From positions 17,309-81,308 of the forward strand of contig CANQVG010000006.1 of the NCBI GenBank assembly GCA_947627235.1: a DNA stretch of 64,000 nucleotides, read 5' to 3'. The position numbers were made by a program, and so were the translations under genes. The notes beneath the pieces were generated by a model. That model saw only the letters and a list, made by a program, of their open reading frames with translations. It was not told where the DNA came from and searched no databases. This stretch comes from an uncultured Clostridia bacterium. GTDB taxonomy: Bacteria > Bacillota > Clostridia > Oscillospirales > Ruminococcaceae. The stretch's first letter is position 1; every line of letters starts with the position of its first letter. Shown one piece after another: positions 24,606 to 32,846 of this stretch.

Positions 24606-27600
24606 TCATAACAGTCTTATGGAGCCGAGGTCGAAGTCACATCCCGGCAGGAATAAAAGCGTAATGCCGACGGTTCCCGCGGGTATCTCAACGTCATAGC
24701 TATGGGATGCGTATTCCTCGGAACGGGGGAAACTTACGGTGTAAAGCTTTTCCGACGAGCCGAAGTCGAAGATAAGTCTTATGCTCTCGGATTCGTTGCG
24801 GGTTCTGCCGGTGATTTCGATTGCGCGCGCGGGCGAATCGAGTCTGAGACCGTCAAACACTACGGTCACGTTGTTTCCTATGCGCTCAATGGCGGTTTCG
24901 GTTTCGGTGAAGTCGTCGCCGAATACGCTGTCTCTGTCAGATGCCGGAATAACGGTTCCGAGAACGGGAGTAGGAGTAAACTCAAAGCCTTCAAACCTCA
25001 GCGACTCGGTGAATCTGAACCTTATATCCGTAACTCCCTTATATCTGCGGCTGAGTTTAAAGGTGTTGTACTGATATGTGTTCCAGATGCTGCGCGCCTG
25101 ATATATAAGGTGTTCAAGGACGTTTCCGTCGCCGTCGCATAGGTCAAACGGAATTGGGTTGCTTGAATAGCTGAATATCCCGACGGTAAGTTCGTCCGAG
25201 CCGGTTTTGCCGAGGCCTGTGCCGTCAAACTCAATCCACCCCTCGCCATAAGGCGTCTGAAGTCCGCCCTGCATAACGACCTGAAGCGGTTCGCTGGACG
25301 AGGAGCAAAGAGATGCGCTCACGATGCCTTCGTAAGGGTTGAAGCCTGCTCTTCCGAAGCCCTCGTTTTTAAACTCAATTTCCGAGAGTATGGCGTCGAA
25401 CGGCGTACCGTTTTTGCAGTATGCCCTCAGGCGGTATCTCCCGTCGCCGACGGCGCGCACGGCAGCCCTGCCGTCTTTATATTCTACCTTCGCGAGGTTA
25501 GTGACCACTCCCGCGTCGCTCGTCGCCTTAAACATTATGTCGGACGGCAAAAAAGTGGTGTTTTCGGGCAGAAGCTTTGCTTCTGCGGTCACGGTCGGAT
25601 GCTCGGGACCGAGGGTTTGCGAGCTTACGCTAAGCTCAATTTTTCTCACCGGAATTTCGTCGCTAAGATTGCTCGGGGTATTTTCTGCGGTGCAGCAGGC
25701 GGCTTCGCCATCAAACGGCAGCGCTTTGAGAGTGAGGCGTTCGTCAGGCAGACCGCGCGAGCTAACTGTCACGTTTATGTCTCCCGCGAAGTCCTTTGCG
25801 GCGATTATCGCGAGGAGTTTGCCGTTAAAGAGCCTGCGCGAGGTACCTTTATACTGGTCAAAGTCGGTGGAATCGCCGTTGTCAAGACCCACGAGCCGTC
25901 CGGCGCCGCTCACTCTCACGTTTACCCGCGAGCGGTCGTTTTCGACGGGATTTCCGCTTTGGTCGAGCATACCGATTTCGACAAATATGAGGTCCTGACC
26001 ATCGGCGATAAGCTCCCGCTTGTCGGGCTTTAGGGATATTTTTTCGGCGTCGCCGAAGCTGCGTCGAATCATTTCAGCGACCTTTTCACCCTTTTCGTTG
26101 TAGCCTACAGCCTTTATTTCTCCTTTGTGATATGGTACCTGCCAGCGCCCCGAGAGCTTTCCGAAGCCTGTGTGGTCGTGTTTATGCCTGCCGAGACGCT
26201 CGCCGTTGACCCAAAGCTCGGATTCAAAGCAGTTGGAAAAGATGAATAGGTCTATAAGCTGACCCTCGTTGAAGTCCCAGTAGGGATAAAGATAGACGAA
26301 CGGCTCGCAGTTTCGGTTCCATTCGGCTTTGTAGGCATAGAAGGTATCCTTTGGAAATCCTGCGGTATCGGCGTGACCGAAGTGGGAGTTTTTGGTGTGA
26401 TACGGCGTAGGCTCGCCTATGTAGTCAAGCGCGGTCCATATAAACTGCCCGAGCGAATACTCCTTTACGCGGTCGATTGTGATGTTGTACTCAGAATTTA
26501 TCGCGCCGTAGCTCGTCGCGCAGTTCAAAAGTGAGGAACACTGTTCGTCGTCGAAGGTAGAGGTGGTCATCGAGGCGGGGAAGTGGTATACTCCGCGCGA
26601 CTGGTAGGTCGAGGAAGTCTCGGAGCCGTAGATTATCCAGTCGGGATATTTTAAGTGGTGTTCGTCATATAGGCGTTCAAGGTAGTTGTAACCCACTGCG
26701 TCGAGTACCTTGGCACTCTCCTGACCGCCCGGACTGTGCATCGAATTTGAGCCGAGGGTGACGGGGTACATTTTTTTATAGTCGTAAAGCCTGACAAGCT
26801 CTTTGAGCTCTTTTGACAGCTCAACGCCCCGTTGGGAATATGTCTCGCCTATCTCGTTTCCGATGCTCCACATAAACAGGCTTGCGCGGCTGCGGTCTCG
26901 GCGCACCCAGCTTTTTACGTCGCGCGCGTGCCAGTCAGGGAAGAAGCGAGCGTAATCGCAGGCAGTCTTTCTCTGCTCCCACATGTCAAAGCACTCGCTA
27001 AGCACCAAAAAGCCCATTTCGTCGGCGAGGTCCATAAATTCCGTCGACGGTGGGTTGTGCGAGGTTCTGAGCGCGTTTACGCCCATTTCTTTCAAAATTG
27101 TAAACTGCCTGCGTATGGCGCTTTTGTTGGTCGCCGAACCCAAAGCACCCATATCGTGGTGGATACAGGTTCCGAGAAGCTTATAATGCTCTCCGTTGAG
27201 AAAGAAGCCCTTATCGGCGAAAAATTCCACCGTCTTGTACCCGATTTTTTGGGTAACTTCGTCCACTGTCTCCCCGCTCTGAATAAGTTCGGTCTTAAGG
27301 GTGTAAAGATTCGGACTTTCGGGGCTCCAGAGCTTTGGTGCAAACGGCGGGAGCGTCTGCGTAAGAGTTAAGGCTTCGGCACCGAGGGCGGTTTCGGTCT
27401 CGGCGAAGCTGACAATACCGCCGTCGGCATCAGTGACGGTCTGTCGCAGAACAGCGCTGCCCGAGCCTTTTATCTCGGTGTCGATTTCGGTGGCAAATAA
27501 ACCGTCGGTAAGCTTTCTCGGAGTGACGTATACGCCGTCCGGGAGGATTTCGCTGTCACCCTTTGCGGTGAGCCAGACGTTTCTGTAGACTCCCGCGCCG

Positions 27601-27965
27601 GAGTACCACCTCGAATTGGGACTGCGGTACCTCACGAGCACTTCAATGAGGTTATCGCCCGAGGCTATGCCGTCAAGCGGAACGTCAAAGGTCGTGTAGC
27701 CGTATTTCCACTCGAATATCTTTTTGCCGTTCAGAATAATGTCGCAGTCCTGATAAACGCCCTCAAAGCGCAGCGCATAATGCCTTTTATCGCCTTCGGG
27801 TACGGTTATCACGCGGCGGTAACGGCCGTCGCCGTCTTTATAGAGGTTTTTCGCGTCGTAAATAAGCCAGTCGTGGGGAATATCCACCGGCGCGAAGTCT
27901 GTCGGATTTTCGTCGGGCGGGCAGAGACAAAACTGCCAGCCGCGGTTAAGAAGAATCTTTTCCAT
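24606..27965 (-). CDS. Glycoside hydrolase family 2 with two C-terminal beta-sandwich modules
   Basis: Large exo-glycosidase of 1119 residues, of beta-galactosidase or beta-glucuronidase type. In order: an N-terminal sugar-binding jelly roll (NRGWQFCL...PHDWL), an Ig-like domain, and a TIM barrel with NALRTSHNPPS. The acid/base Glu371 lies in GNEIG and the nucleophile Glu449 in YGSETSS. Ig-like domains follow, then two CBM6-like modules (from about residue 870 and about 985) that are unusual extensions. There is no signal peptide, so it acts in the cytosol. ATG follows GGAGGACTACC. It is divergent from upp; a 17-bp palindrome stands about 65 bases upstream. The substrate cannot be fixed from the sequence. 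Confidence 0.92.
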   Translation of the reverse strand: MEKILLNRGWQFCLCPPDENPTDFAPVDIPHDWLIYDAKNLYKDGDGRYRRVITVPEGDKRHYALRFEGVYQDCDIILNGKKIFEWKYGYTTFDVPLDGIASGDNLIEVLVRYRSPNSRWYSGAGVYRNVWLTAKGDSEILPDGVYVTPRKLTDGLFATEIDTEIKGSGSAVLRQTVTDADGGIVSFAETETALGAEALTLTQTLPPFAPKLWSPESPNLYTLKTELIQSGETVDEVTQKIGYKTVEFFADKGFFLNGEHYKLLGTCIHHDMGALGSATNKSAIRRQFTILKEMGVNALRTSHNPPSTEFMDLADEMGFLVLSECFDMWEQRKTACDYARFFPDWHARDVKSWVRRDRSRASLFMWSIGNEIGETYSQRGVELSKELKELVRLYDYKKMYPVTLGSNSMHSPGGQESAKVLDAVGYNYLERLYDEHHLKYPDWIIYGSETSSTYQSRGVYHFPASMTTSTFDDEQCSSLLNCATSYGAINSEYNITIDRVKEYSLGQFIWTALDYIGEPTPYHTKNSHFGHADTAGFPKDTFYAYKAEWNRNCEPFVYLYPYWDFNEGQLIDLFIFSNCFESELWVNGERLGRHKHDHTGFGKLSGRWQVPYHKGEIKAVGYNEKGEKVAEMIRRSFGDAEKISLKPDKRELIADGQDLIFVEIGMLDQSGNPVENDRSRVNVRVSGAGRLVGLDNGDSTDFDQYKGTSRRLFNGKLLAIIAAKDFAGDINVTVSSRGLPDERLTLKALPFDGEAACCTAENTPSNLSDEIPVRKIELSVSSQTLGPEHPTVTAEAKLLPENTTFLPSDIMFKATSDAGVVTNLAKVEYKDGRAAVRAVGDGRYRLRAYCKNGTPFDAILSEIEFKNEGFGRAGFNPYEGIVSASLCSSSSEPLQVVMQGGLQTPYGEGWIEFDGTGLGKTGSDELTVGIFSYSSNPIPFDLCDGDGNVLEHLIYQARSIWNTYQYNTFKLSRRYKGVTDIRFRFTESLRFEGFEFTPTPVLGTVIPASDRDSVFGDDFTETETAIERIGNNVTVVFDGLRLDSPARAIEITGRTRNESESIRLIFDFGSSEKLYTVSFPRSEEYASHSYDVEIPAGTVGITLLFLPGCDFDLGSIRLL

Positions 27966-28028
27966 AGGTAGTCCTCCGTCAAATAAGCGGTTGATACAAT
28001 TATGGCGGTTTCAGATGCAAGACCTTGC

Positions 28029-28045
28029 AAAATATCGGATATTTT
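28029..28045. promoter_or_regulatory. 17-bp palindrome AAAATATC-G-GATATTTT
   Basis: A perfect dyad in the 214-base divergent interval between the GH2 gene and upp, 64 bases from the GH2 start and about 78 bases upstream of the upp -35 box. It is a likely operator for the GH2 gene (inference). Confidence 0.5.
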
Positions 28046-28122
28046 TTGCAAAAGCTCTTGTGAATATTCTACACTTTTTACTTCGTTTTGTCTACAAAAT
28101 TTTCAAAAATTTTCTGCGGGTA

Positions 28123-28151
28123 TTGAATTTTTCGCCGCACGGTGGTATTAT
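28123..28151 (+). promoter_or_regulatory. Promoter of upp
   Basis: TTGAAT, 17 bases, TATTAT, ending 28 bases before the upp start codon. Confidence 0.65.
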
Positions 28152-28179
28152 TGATAAAAAAGTATAAAGGAGCGAGATT

Positions 28180-28809
28180 ATGTCAAACGTCACAATTTTT
28201 GACCACCCTCTCATCAAGCACAAGATTTCCCTTCTGAGGGATAAAGCCACCGGAACCAAGGATTTTCGCACTCTTATCGAGGAAATAGCCACTCTTATGG
28301 GCTACGAGGCTTTAAGAGATTTGCCGCTCGATATGGTTGAGGTCGAGACCCCGATATGCAAAACGGTACAGCCGATGGTAGCCGGTAAGAAGCTCGCCAT
28401 AGTGCCGATTTTAAGGGCAGGACTCGGTATGGTCAACGGCATACTCGCTCTGGTGCCGTCGGCGAAGGTCGGGCATATAGGAATGTATCGCGACGAGGTC
28501 ACGCATATTCCCCACGAATATTACTGCAAGCTCCCCGAGAACATCGGAGAGAGGCTGATAATCGTTTTGGATCCGATGCTTGCGACGGGCGGCTCGGCTG
28601 TCGACGCTATAAATCTCATAAAGCAGCGCGGCGGCAAGCATATCAAGTTTATGTCTATAATCGCTGCTCCGGAGGGACTCAAGGCATTGACCGAGGCTCA
28701 CCCCGACGTCGAGGTCTACTGCGGTCATCTCGACGATGGTCTCAATGAGAACGCCTATATCGTCCCGGGTCTCGGCGACGCGGGCGACAGAATCTACGGA
28801 ACGAAGTAA
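28180..28809 (+). CDS. upp: Uracil phosphoribosyltransferase
   Basis: Salvage enzyme that converts uracil and PRPP to UMP in the cytosol; 209 residues, the normal size. Diagnostic segments: [19 protein letters not shown], the PRPP-binding loop [12 protein letters not shown], and the C-terminal uracil site [19 protein letters not shown] follows AAAGGAGCGA. It is a single-gene unit with its own promoter and terminator. Confidence 0.98.
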   Translation: MSNVTIFDHPLIKHKISLLRDKATGTKDFRTLIEEIATLMGYEALRDLPLDMVEVETPICKTVQPMVAGKKLAIVPILRAGLGMVNGILALVPSAKVGHIGMYRDEVTHIPHEYYCKLPENIGERLIIVLDPMLATGGSAVDAINLIKQRGGKHIKFMSIIAAPEGLKALTEAHPDVEVYCGHLDDGLNENAYIVPGLGDAGDRIYGTK

Positions 28810-28821
28810 AACGTTATAAAA

Positions 28822-28851
28822 AACAGCACCCTGAGAGGGGTGCCGTTTTTT
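28822..28851 (+). terminator. Terminator of upp
   Basis: The stem CAGCACCC/GGGGTGCCG is followed by TTTTTT, 13 bases after the upp stop. Confidence 0.88.
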
Positions 28852-28968
28852 ACTCAGTATTTATTGTCATAGAGATTAAAAGTAAACAGCTCAGTTATTT
28901 CAAGCTCAGCAGGTGGGGAGGGACTCCTGAAATGTGTACTATGCGACATATCTTTTTATCTCTCCCTC

Positions 28969-28997
28969 TTGATTTTTTCACATTCGTGTGCTATACT
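28969..28997 (+). promoter_or_regulatory. Promoter of the cysteine T-box operon
   Basis: TTGATT, 17 bases, TATACT with TG extension (TGCTATACT). Transcription would start near 29004, just before the T-box K-turn. Confidence 0.75.
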
Positions 28998-29003
28998 GCA
29001 TAT

Positions 29004-29243
29004 AATAACAAAAAGCGATGAACGGAAAGAGTAACCCTTGAGTGCCGTCAAAGAGAGCGGGGAGCGGTGTGAGCCCCGTACGGCGCCGTCGGCGAAGTGC
29101 GTCCGCGAGCCCGGCGGGGGAACCCTAAGTATCCCGCCGCGTATGCCGCGTTAAGGCCTTAAGCTACAAATCAGAGTGGAACCGCGCTTTTTGCGCCTCT
29201 CATATACCGGAGACCCCGGGTTGAGAGGCGCTTTATATTTCGC
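29004..29243 (+). ncRNA. T-box leader (cysteine) upstream of cysE-cysS
   Basis: A GATGA K-turn (29017-29021), a Stem I, a candidate specifier TGC (29098-29100; cysteine codon), and the T-box core AGAGTGGAACCGCGC at about 29173-29187. The terminator is GCGCCTCTC (29193-29201)/GAGAGGCGC (29223-29231) followed by TTTATATTT. The specifier agrees with the genes downstream: serine acetyltransferase and cysteinyl-tRNA synthetase. Confidence 0.94.
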
Positions 29244-29268
29244 GAGTATGACAAAAAGGAGAATTGCT

Positions 29269-29928
29269 TTGAATCTTTCGGATATGTACAGACGTTTTAA
29301 AGAGGAGATAAACTCCGTCCGCGAGCGCGACCCCGCCGCGCGTTCCGGGCTTGAAATCCTTCTCACCTATTCCGGGCTTCACGCGGTGATGATCTATCGC
29401 GTGGCTCACAGGCTTTATATCAACAACTTTAAGACCTCGGCGCGCGCGCTTTCGCAGTTCGGGAAGTTTTTGACCGGCATCGAGATACACCCCGCCGCCA
29501 AGATAGGCAAGGGACTGTTTATCGACCACGGCTCTGGAGTTGTAATCGGAGAGACCGCCGAGATAGGCGACAACTGTCTTTTGTATCAGGGCGCAACCCT
29601 CGGAGGAACCGGCAAGGGCAAAGGCAAGCGTCACCCGACTCTCGGCAACAATGTCATGGTGGGGTGCGGGGCGAAGGTTCTCGGACCGTTCAAGGTTGGG
29701 GACAACGCCAAAATAGCCGCAAACGCAGTGGTGCTGGACGCAGTTCCCGCCAATGCGACGGCGGTTGGAGTTCCGGCAAGGATAGTGAGGCGCGACGGCG
29801 TGAGGGTCAACGATCTCGACCAGATCCACATTCCGGACCCCGTTTCGCAGGAGCTTTGCCGTCAGCGTGCCAAGATAGAACAGCTCGAAGAAGAAATAGA
29901 ACGGCTCAAAAAAGCCAAAGGAGAATAA
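29269..29928 (+). CDS. cysE: Serine O-acetyltransferase
   Basis: First enzyme of cysteine synthesis: acetyl-CoA plus L-serine gives O-acetylserine. It has 219 residues: an N-terminal helical domain (NLSDMYRRFKEEI), then a left-handed beta-helix of hexapeptide repeats with the catalytic His in FIDHGSGVVIGET and the CoA-site segment GGTGKGKGKRHPT. I choose TTG 29269, seven bases after AAAAAGGAG. The ATG at 29248 has no ribosome site and lies just past the T-box terminator. The C-terminus ends in a charged coiled coil. cysS starts two bases after the stop, so both are under cysteine T-box control. Confidence 0.95.
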   Translation: MNLSDMYRRFKEEINSVRERDPAARSGLEILLTYSGLHAVMIYRVAHRLYINNFKTSARALSQFGKFLTGIEIHPAAKIGKGLFIDHGSGVVIGETAEIGDNCLLYQGATLGGTGKGKGKRHPTLGNNVMVGCGAKVLGPFKVGDNAKIAANAVVLDAVPANATAVGVPARIVRRDGVRVNDLDQIHIPDPVSQELCRQRAKIEQLEEEIERLKKAKGE

Positions 29929-29930
29929 AA

Positions 29931-31337
29931 ATGAAGCTTTATAACAGTCTGACAAGAAGAAAAGACGAATTTACGACCCATACTCCCGGCAGGGTGGAGA
30001 TGTATACCTGCGGACCGACGGTATATCATTACGCCCACATCGGCAACCTGCGCTCATATATAATGGAGGACGTCCTCGAAAAGTATCTGAGGTGGTCGGG
30101 CTACGACGTGAACCGCGTTATGAATATCACCGACGTCGGACATCTGACCTCGGACGGCGACACCGGCGACGACAAGATGCTCAAGGGCGCAAAGCGGGAA
30201 CATAAAACGGTTATGGAGATAGCGAAATTCTACACCGACGCCTTTTTTGCAGACTGTGAAAAGCTCAATATCCGCAAGCCCGACACCGTAGTCCCCGCGA
30301 CGGGTTGTATCGGCGAGTTTATAAAGGTCATTTCCTCGCTCATCGAAAAAGGTTTTGCATACGAAGCGGGCGGGAATATCTATTTTGACACCTCAAAGCT
30401 CGAAAAATACTATATTTTCAACGATTTTGCCGAAGAAGACCTTGCCGTCGGGGTGCGCGAGGGCGTCGAAGCCGACGGCAACAAGCGAAATAAGACAGAT
30501 TTTGTGCTTTGGTTCACGAAGTCGAAGTTTGAAGACCAAGAGTTAAAGTGGGAGTCGCCTTGGGGACTCGGCTATCCGGGCTGGCACATCGAGTGTTCCT
30601 GCATCTCGATGAAAAACAACGGAGAATACCTCGACCTCCACTGCGGCGGCATCGACAACGCTTTCCCGCACCATACCAACGAGGTGGCGCAGTCGGAGGC
30701 ATATCTCGGTCATCCGTGGTGCGGCTTCTGGTTCCACGTCCACCACCTCAACACCGACAGCGGCAAGATGTCGAAGTCAAAGGGCGAATTTTTGACGGTC
30801 TCGCTTTTGGAGCAAAGGGGCTATGACCCGCTTGTTTACCGTTTCTTCTGCCTGCAATCCCACTACCGCAAGTCGCTCGTGTTCAGCTACAATAACCTCG
30901 ACAACGCCGCTGCGGCGTATTCAAAGCTTGTCGCGAAGATTGCCCAGCTTGACAATACAGGAGAAATCGACCAAGACGAATACCGCCGCCTGCGCGACGG
31001 CTTTATGGCAGCGATGGACAACGACCTCAACACATCGCTCGCGATAACCGCGCTCTACGACGTCCTGAAATCCGGGCTTTCGGACGCGGGTAAGTTAGAG
31101 CTTATAGCCGACTTCGACAGCGTTCTCTCGCTCGGACTGATTGAAGCCGCAAAAAGGCTCAAATCCGACAAGCCCGCCGATGAAGTTCCCGCCGAGGTGT
31201 CGGAGCTTCTCGAGATGCGCAGAGCCGCGAGAAAGGAAAAGAACTTCGCCCTCGCCGACGAGCTGAGAGACAAAATATCCGCTCTCGGCTACGCTGTCGA
31301 GGAGACCCGCGAGGGGACAAAGCTCAGAAAGCTTTAA
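29931..31337 (+). CDS. cysS: Cysteinyl-tRNA synthetase
   Basis: Charges tRNA-Cys; 468 residues. Class I motifs: HIGN (YHYAHIGNLR) in place of HIGH, and KMSKS (SGKMSKSKGEF). Zinc ligands include Cys28 (MYTCGPTVYHYAH), ECSC and the HTNE region. ATG 29931 follows AAAGGAGAAT at the end of cysE; the long track ORF only extends backwards over cysE. A DALR-type C-terminal domain closes the protein. It shares the cysteine T-box with cysE. Confidence 0.97.
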   Translation: MKLYNSLTRRKDEFTTHTPGRVEMYTCGPTVYHYAHIGNLRSYIMEDVLEKYLRWSGYDVNRVMNITDVGHLTSDGDTGDDKMLKGAKREHKTVMEIAKFYTDAFFADCEKLNIRKPDTVVPATGCIGEFIKVISSLIEKGFAYEAGGNIYFDTSKLEKYYIFNDFAEEDLAVGVREGVEADGNKRNKTDFVLWFTKSKFEDQELKWESPWGLGYPGWHIECSCISMKNNGEYLDLHCGGIDNAFPHHTNEVAQSEAYLGHPWCGFWFHVHHLNTDSGKMSKSKGEFLTVSLLEQRGYDPLVYRFFCLQSHYRKSLVFSYNNLDNAAAAYSKLVAKIAQLDNTGEIDQDEYRRLRDGFMAAMDNDLNTSLAITALYDVLKSGLSDAGKLELIADFDSVLSLGLIEAAKRLKSDKPADEVPAEVSELLEMRRAARKEKNFALADELRDKISALGYAVEETREGTKLRKL

Positions 31338-31355
31338 AGGAAAGGTCGTGACGGT

Positions 31356-31943
31356 ATGAAATTTCACTACTGCGGAAAATTTGACGGCAACCCCGACAGT
31401 CTGCCGTCCCGCGAACACGAGGAGGGTTATGTTCCCTTTAAGGAGCCGAGCGAAAAAAAGCTGATGATTGTTATAAACGTAATCGCGTTAGTGATAACGG
31501 TTCCGCTTATAATCTGGGTGACGGCTGTCGATACCTTGAGAGGCTCGAAGCATATTATTTCGCTATGGTTTGCACTTGCAGCGTTTTTTGTGTCGATATT
31601 TCCTCACGAGGTTTTACACGCTCTCTGCTTTAAAAGCGACGTATATATGTATACCTATTTAAGTAAGGGCGCCTGCTTTGTTGTCGGACCCGAGCTGATG
31701 AGCAAGCTGAGGTTTGTGTTTATGTGCCTGCTTCCGAACCTTGTTCTCGGCTTTGTTCCGTTTATAATATGGCTCATATTCCCAAGTCTCACGTTTTTAG
31801 GATACTTTGGCGCTTTCGCAATAGGCGCAGGCGGCGGAGACTATATGAACGTCTTCAACTGCCTGACGCAGGTGCCGAAAGGTGCGAAGACATACATGCA
31901 CGGAATGAACAGCTTTTGGGTCAGAACCGATAAGGAGAATTGA
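31356..31943 (+). CDS. DUF3267 membrane zincin-like protein
   Basis: Membrane protein of 195 residues with about four hydrophobic segments. A zincin-type HExxH motif, FPHEVLHAL, sits at the end of the second helix. Together with the size and the late GAGGGDYMN segment this matches the DUF3267 family of putative metallopeptidases; activity in that family is, to my knowledge, not established. It starts 18 bases after cysS and is followed by the cyclophilin-like gene with a 3-base gap, so it belongs to the cysE operon. Confidence 0.8.
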   Translation: MKFHYCGKFDGNPDSLPSREHEEGYVPFKEPSEKKLMIVINVIALVITVPLIIWVTAVDTLRGSKHIISLWFALAAFFVSIFPHEVLHALCFKSDVYMYTYLSKGACFVVGPELMSKLRFVFMCLLPNLVLGFVPFIIWLIFPSLTFLGYFGAFAIGAGGGDYMNVFNCLTQVPKGAKTYMHGMNSFWVRTDKEN

Positions 31944-31945
31944 AA

Positions 31946-32737
31946 ATGGAAGAATACAAAAATCCGAACAAAAAAGTACCCAACCCGCTTCAGAACCCCT
32001 ACTTCAAAAAGTATCTCGGCTTTTCGATGGTCGCGATATTTGTAATTCTCGCGTTTATCTTCTTTGTATGGGCGGCGGGAGGAAAGCAGGGCAATATCCC
32101 CGACGAAATAGACTTCATACAGCTTAAGACTCCCGAAGATAACGCGCCGGTCGTCGTATACGAGACGAATATCGGCACGGTTAAGGCGGTGCTTTACCCC
32201 GAGGAGGTTCCGGAGTATTACACATATTTCCGCAATCTGGTGGAGTCGGGCTACTACGACGGCACATACGTATGCGCGGTGGTTGACGGAGCCTACGCCC
32301 TCGGCGGGACGAAATCGCCCTCTCCCGAGGCGGAGGCGGGTGAGGAGTCGGATATGACTCAGCTTAAAGCCGAGATTTCGGACAACCTCTGGCCGATAAA
32401 AGGCTCGATATGCTCATTTATAGGTTCAAGTCTCGGGCGCAATTACGCAGGCTCGAGTATGATATTCATAAACGACGTAACCGAGGTAAACGAGGCTTAT
32501 ATGGACGCCGACGCTCTCAAACGCGCCTACGGAGACGAGCTTGGCGGGGTGTTCTCCGAAAAAGGCGGAATACCCAACTTTTCACGGAAATACACAATAT
32601 TTGCTCAGATATACGACGGCTGGGACGTCTTCGAAAAGATAATGTCAGCCGAGACGCTCTCTACATCGCAGCCATCAGAGGACATAATCCTCGAACATGT
32701 TTACATTTCGACATACGGCAAAGAGCAGTCAGAATAA
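31946..32737 (+). CDS. Membrane-anchored cyclophilin-like protein
   Basis: Protein of 263 residues with a basic N-terminus (NPNKKVPNPLQNPYFKKYL), one membrane anchor (VAIFVILAFIFFVWAAGG) and an extracellular cyclophilin-type fold. VYETNIGTVKAVLYPEEVP, YALGGTK and SSMIFIND correspond to family strands. The catalytic Arg expected in FHRV is absent (YVCAVVDG), so prolyl isomerase activity is doubtful. The start is ATG 31946 after AAGGAG; the TTG at 31940 is less likely. It is the last gene of the cysE operon and precedes another foldase-like gene. Confidence 0.82.
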   Translation: MEEYKNPNKKVPNPLQNPYFKKYLGFSMVAIFVILAFIFFVWAAGGKQGNIPDEIDFIQLKTPEDNAPVVVYETNIGTVKAVLYPEEVPEYYTYFRNLVESGYYDGTYVCAVVDGAYALGGTKSPSPEAEAGEESDMTQLKAEISDNLWPIKGSICSFIGSSLGRNYAGSSMIFINDVTEVNEAYMDADALKRAYGDELGGVFSEKGGIPNFSRKYTIFAQIYDGWDVFEKIMSAETLSTSQPSEDIILEHVYISTYGKEQSE

Positions 32738-32755
32738 AAAACTTTCAAAAAGGTA

Positions 32756-32784
32756 TGGACATATCTGTCTTTTTATTGTATAAT
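32756..32784 (+). promoter_or_regulatory. Promoter of the SurA/PrsA-like lipoprotein gene
   Basis: TGGACA, 17 bases, TATAAT, 62 bases before the start codon. Confidence 0.7.
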
Positions 32785-32846
32785 AATCAAGTATGCCGAG
32801 AAAGTCGGCGAAATAACCGAAATTTTTGAAAAGAGGAATACCGAAA

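Noticed and set aside
29664-31337. 557-codon version of cysS
   Set aside because: The extension overlaps cysE in another frame and reads as low-complexity Arg/Gly; the true start is 29931.
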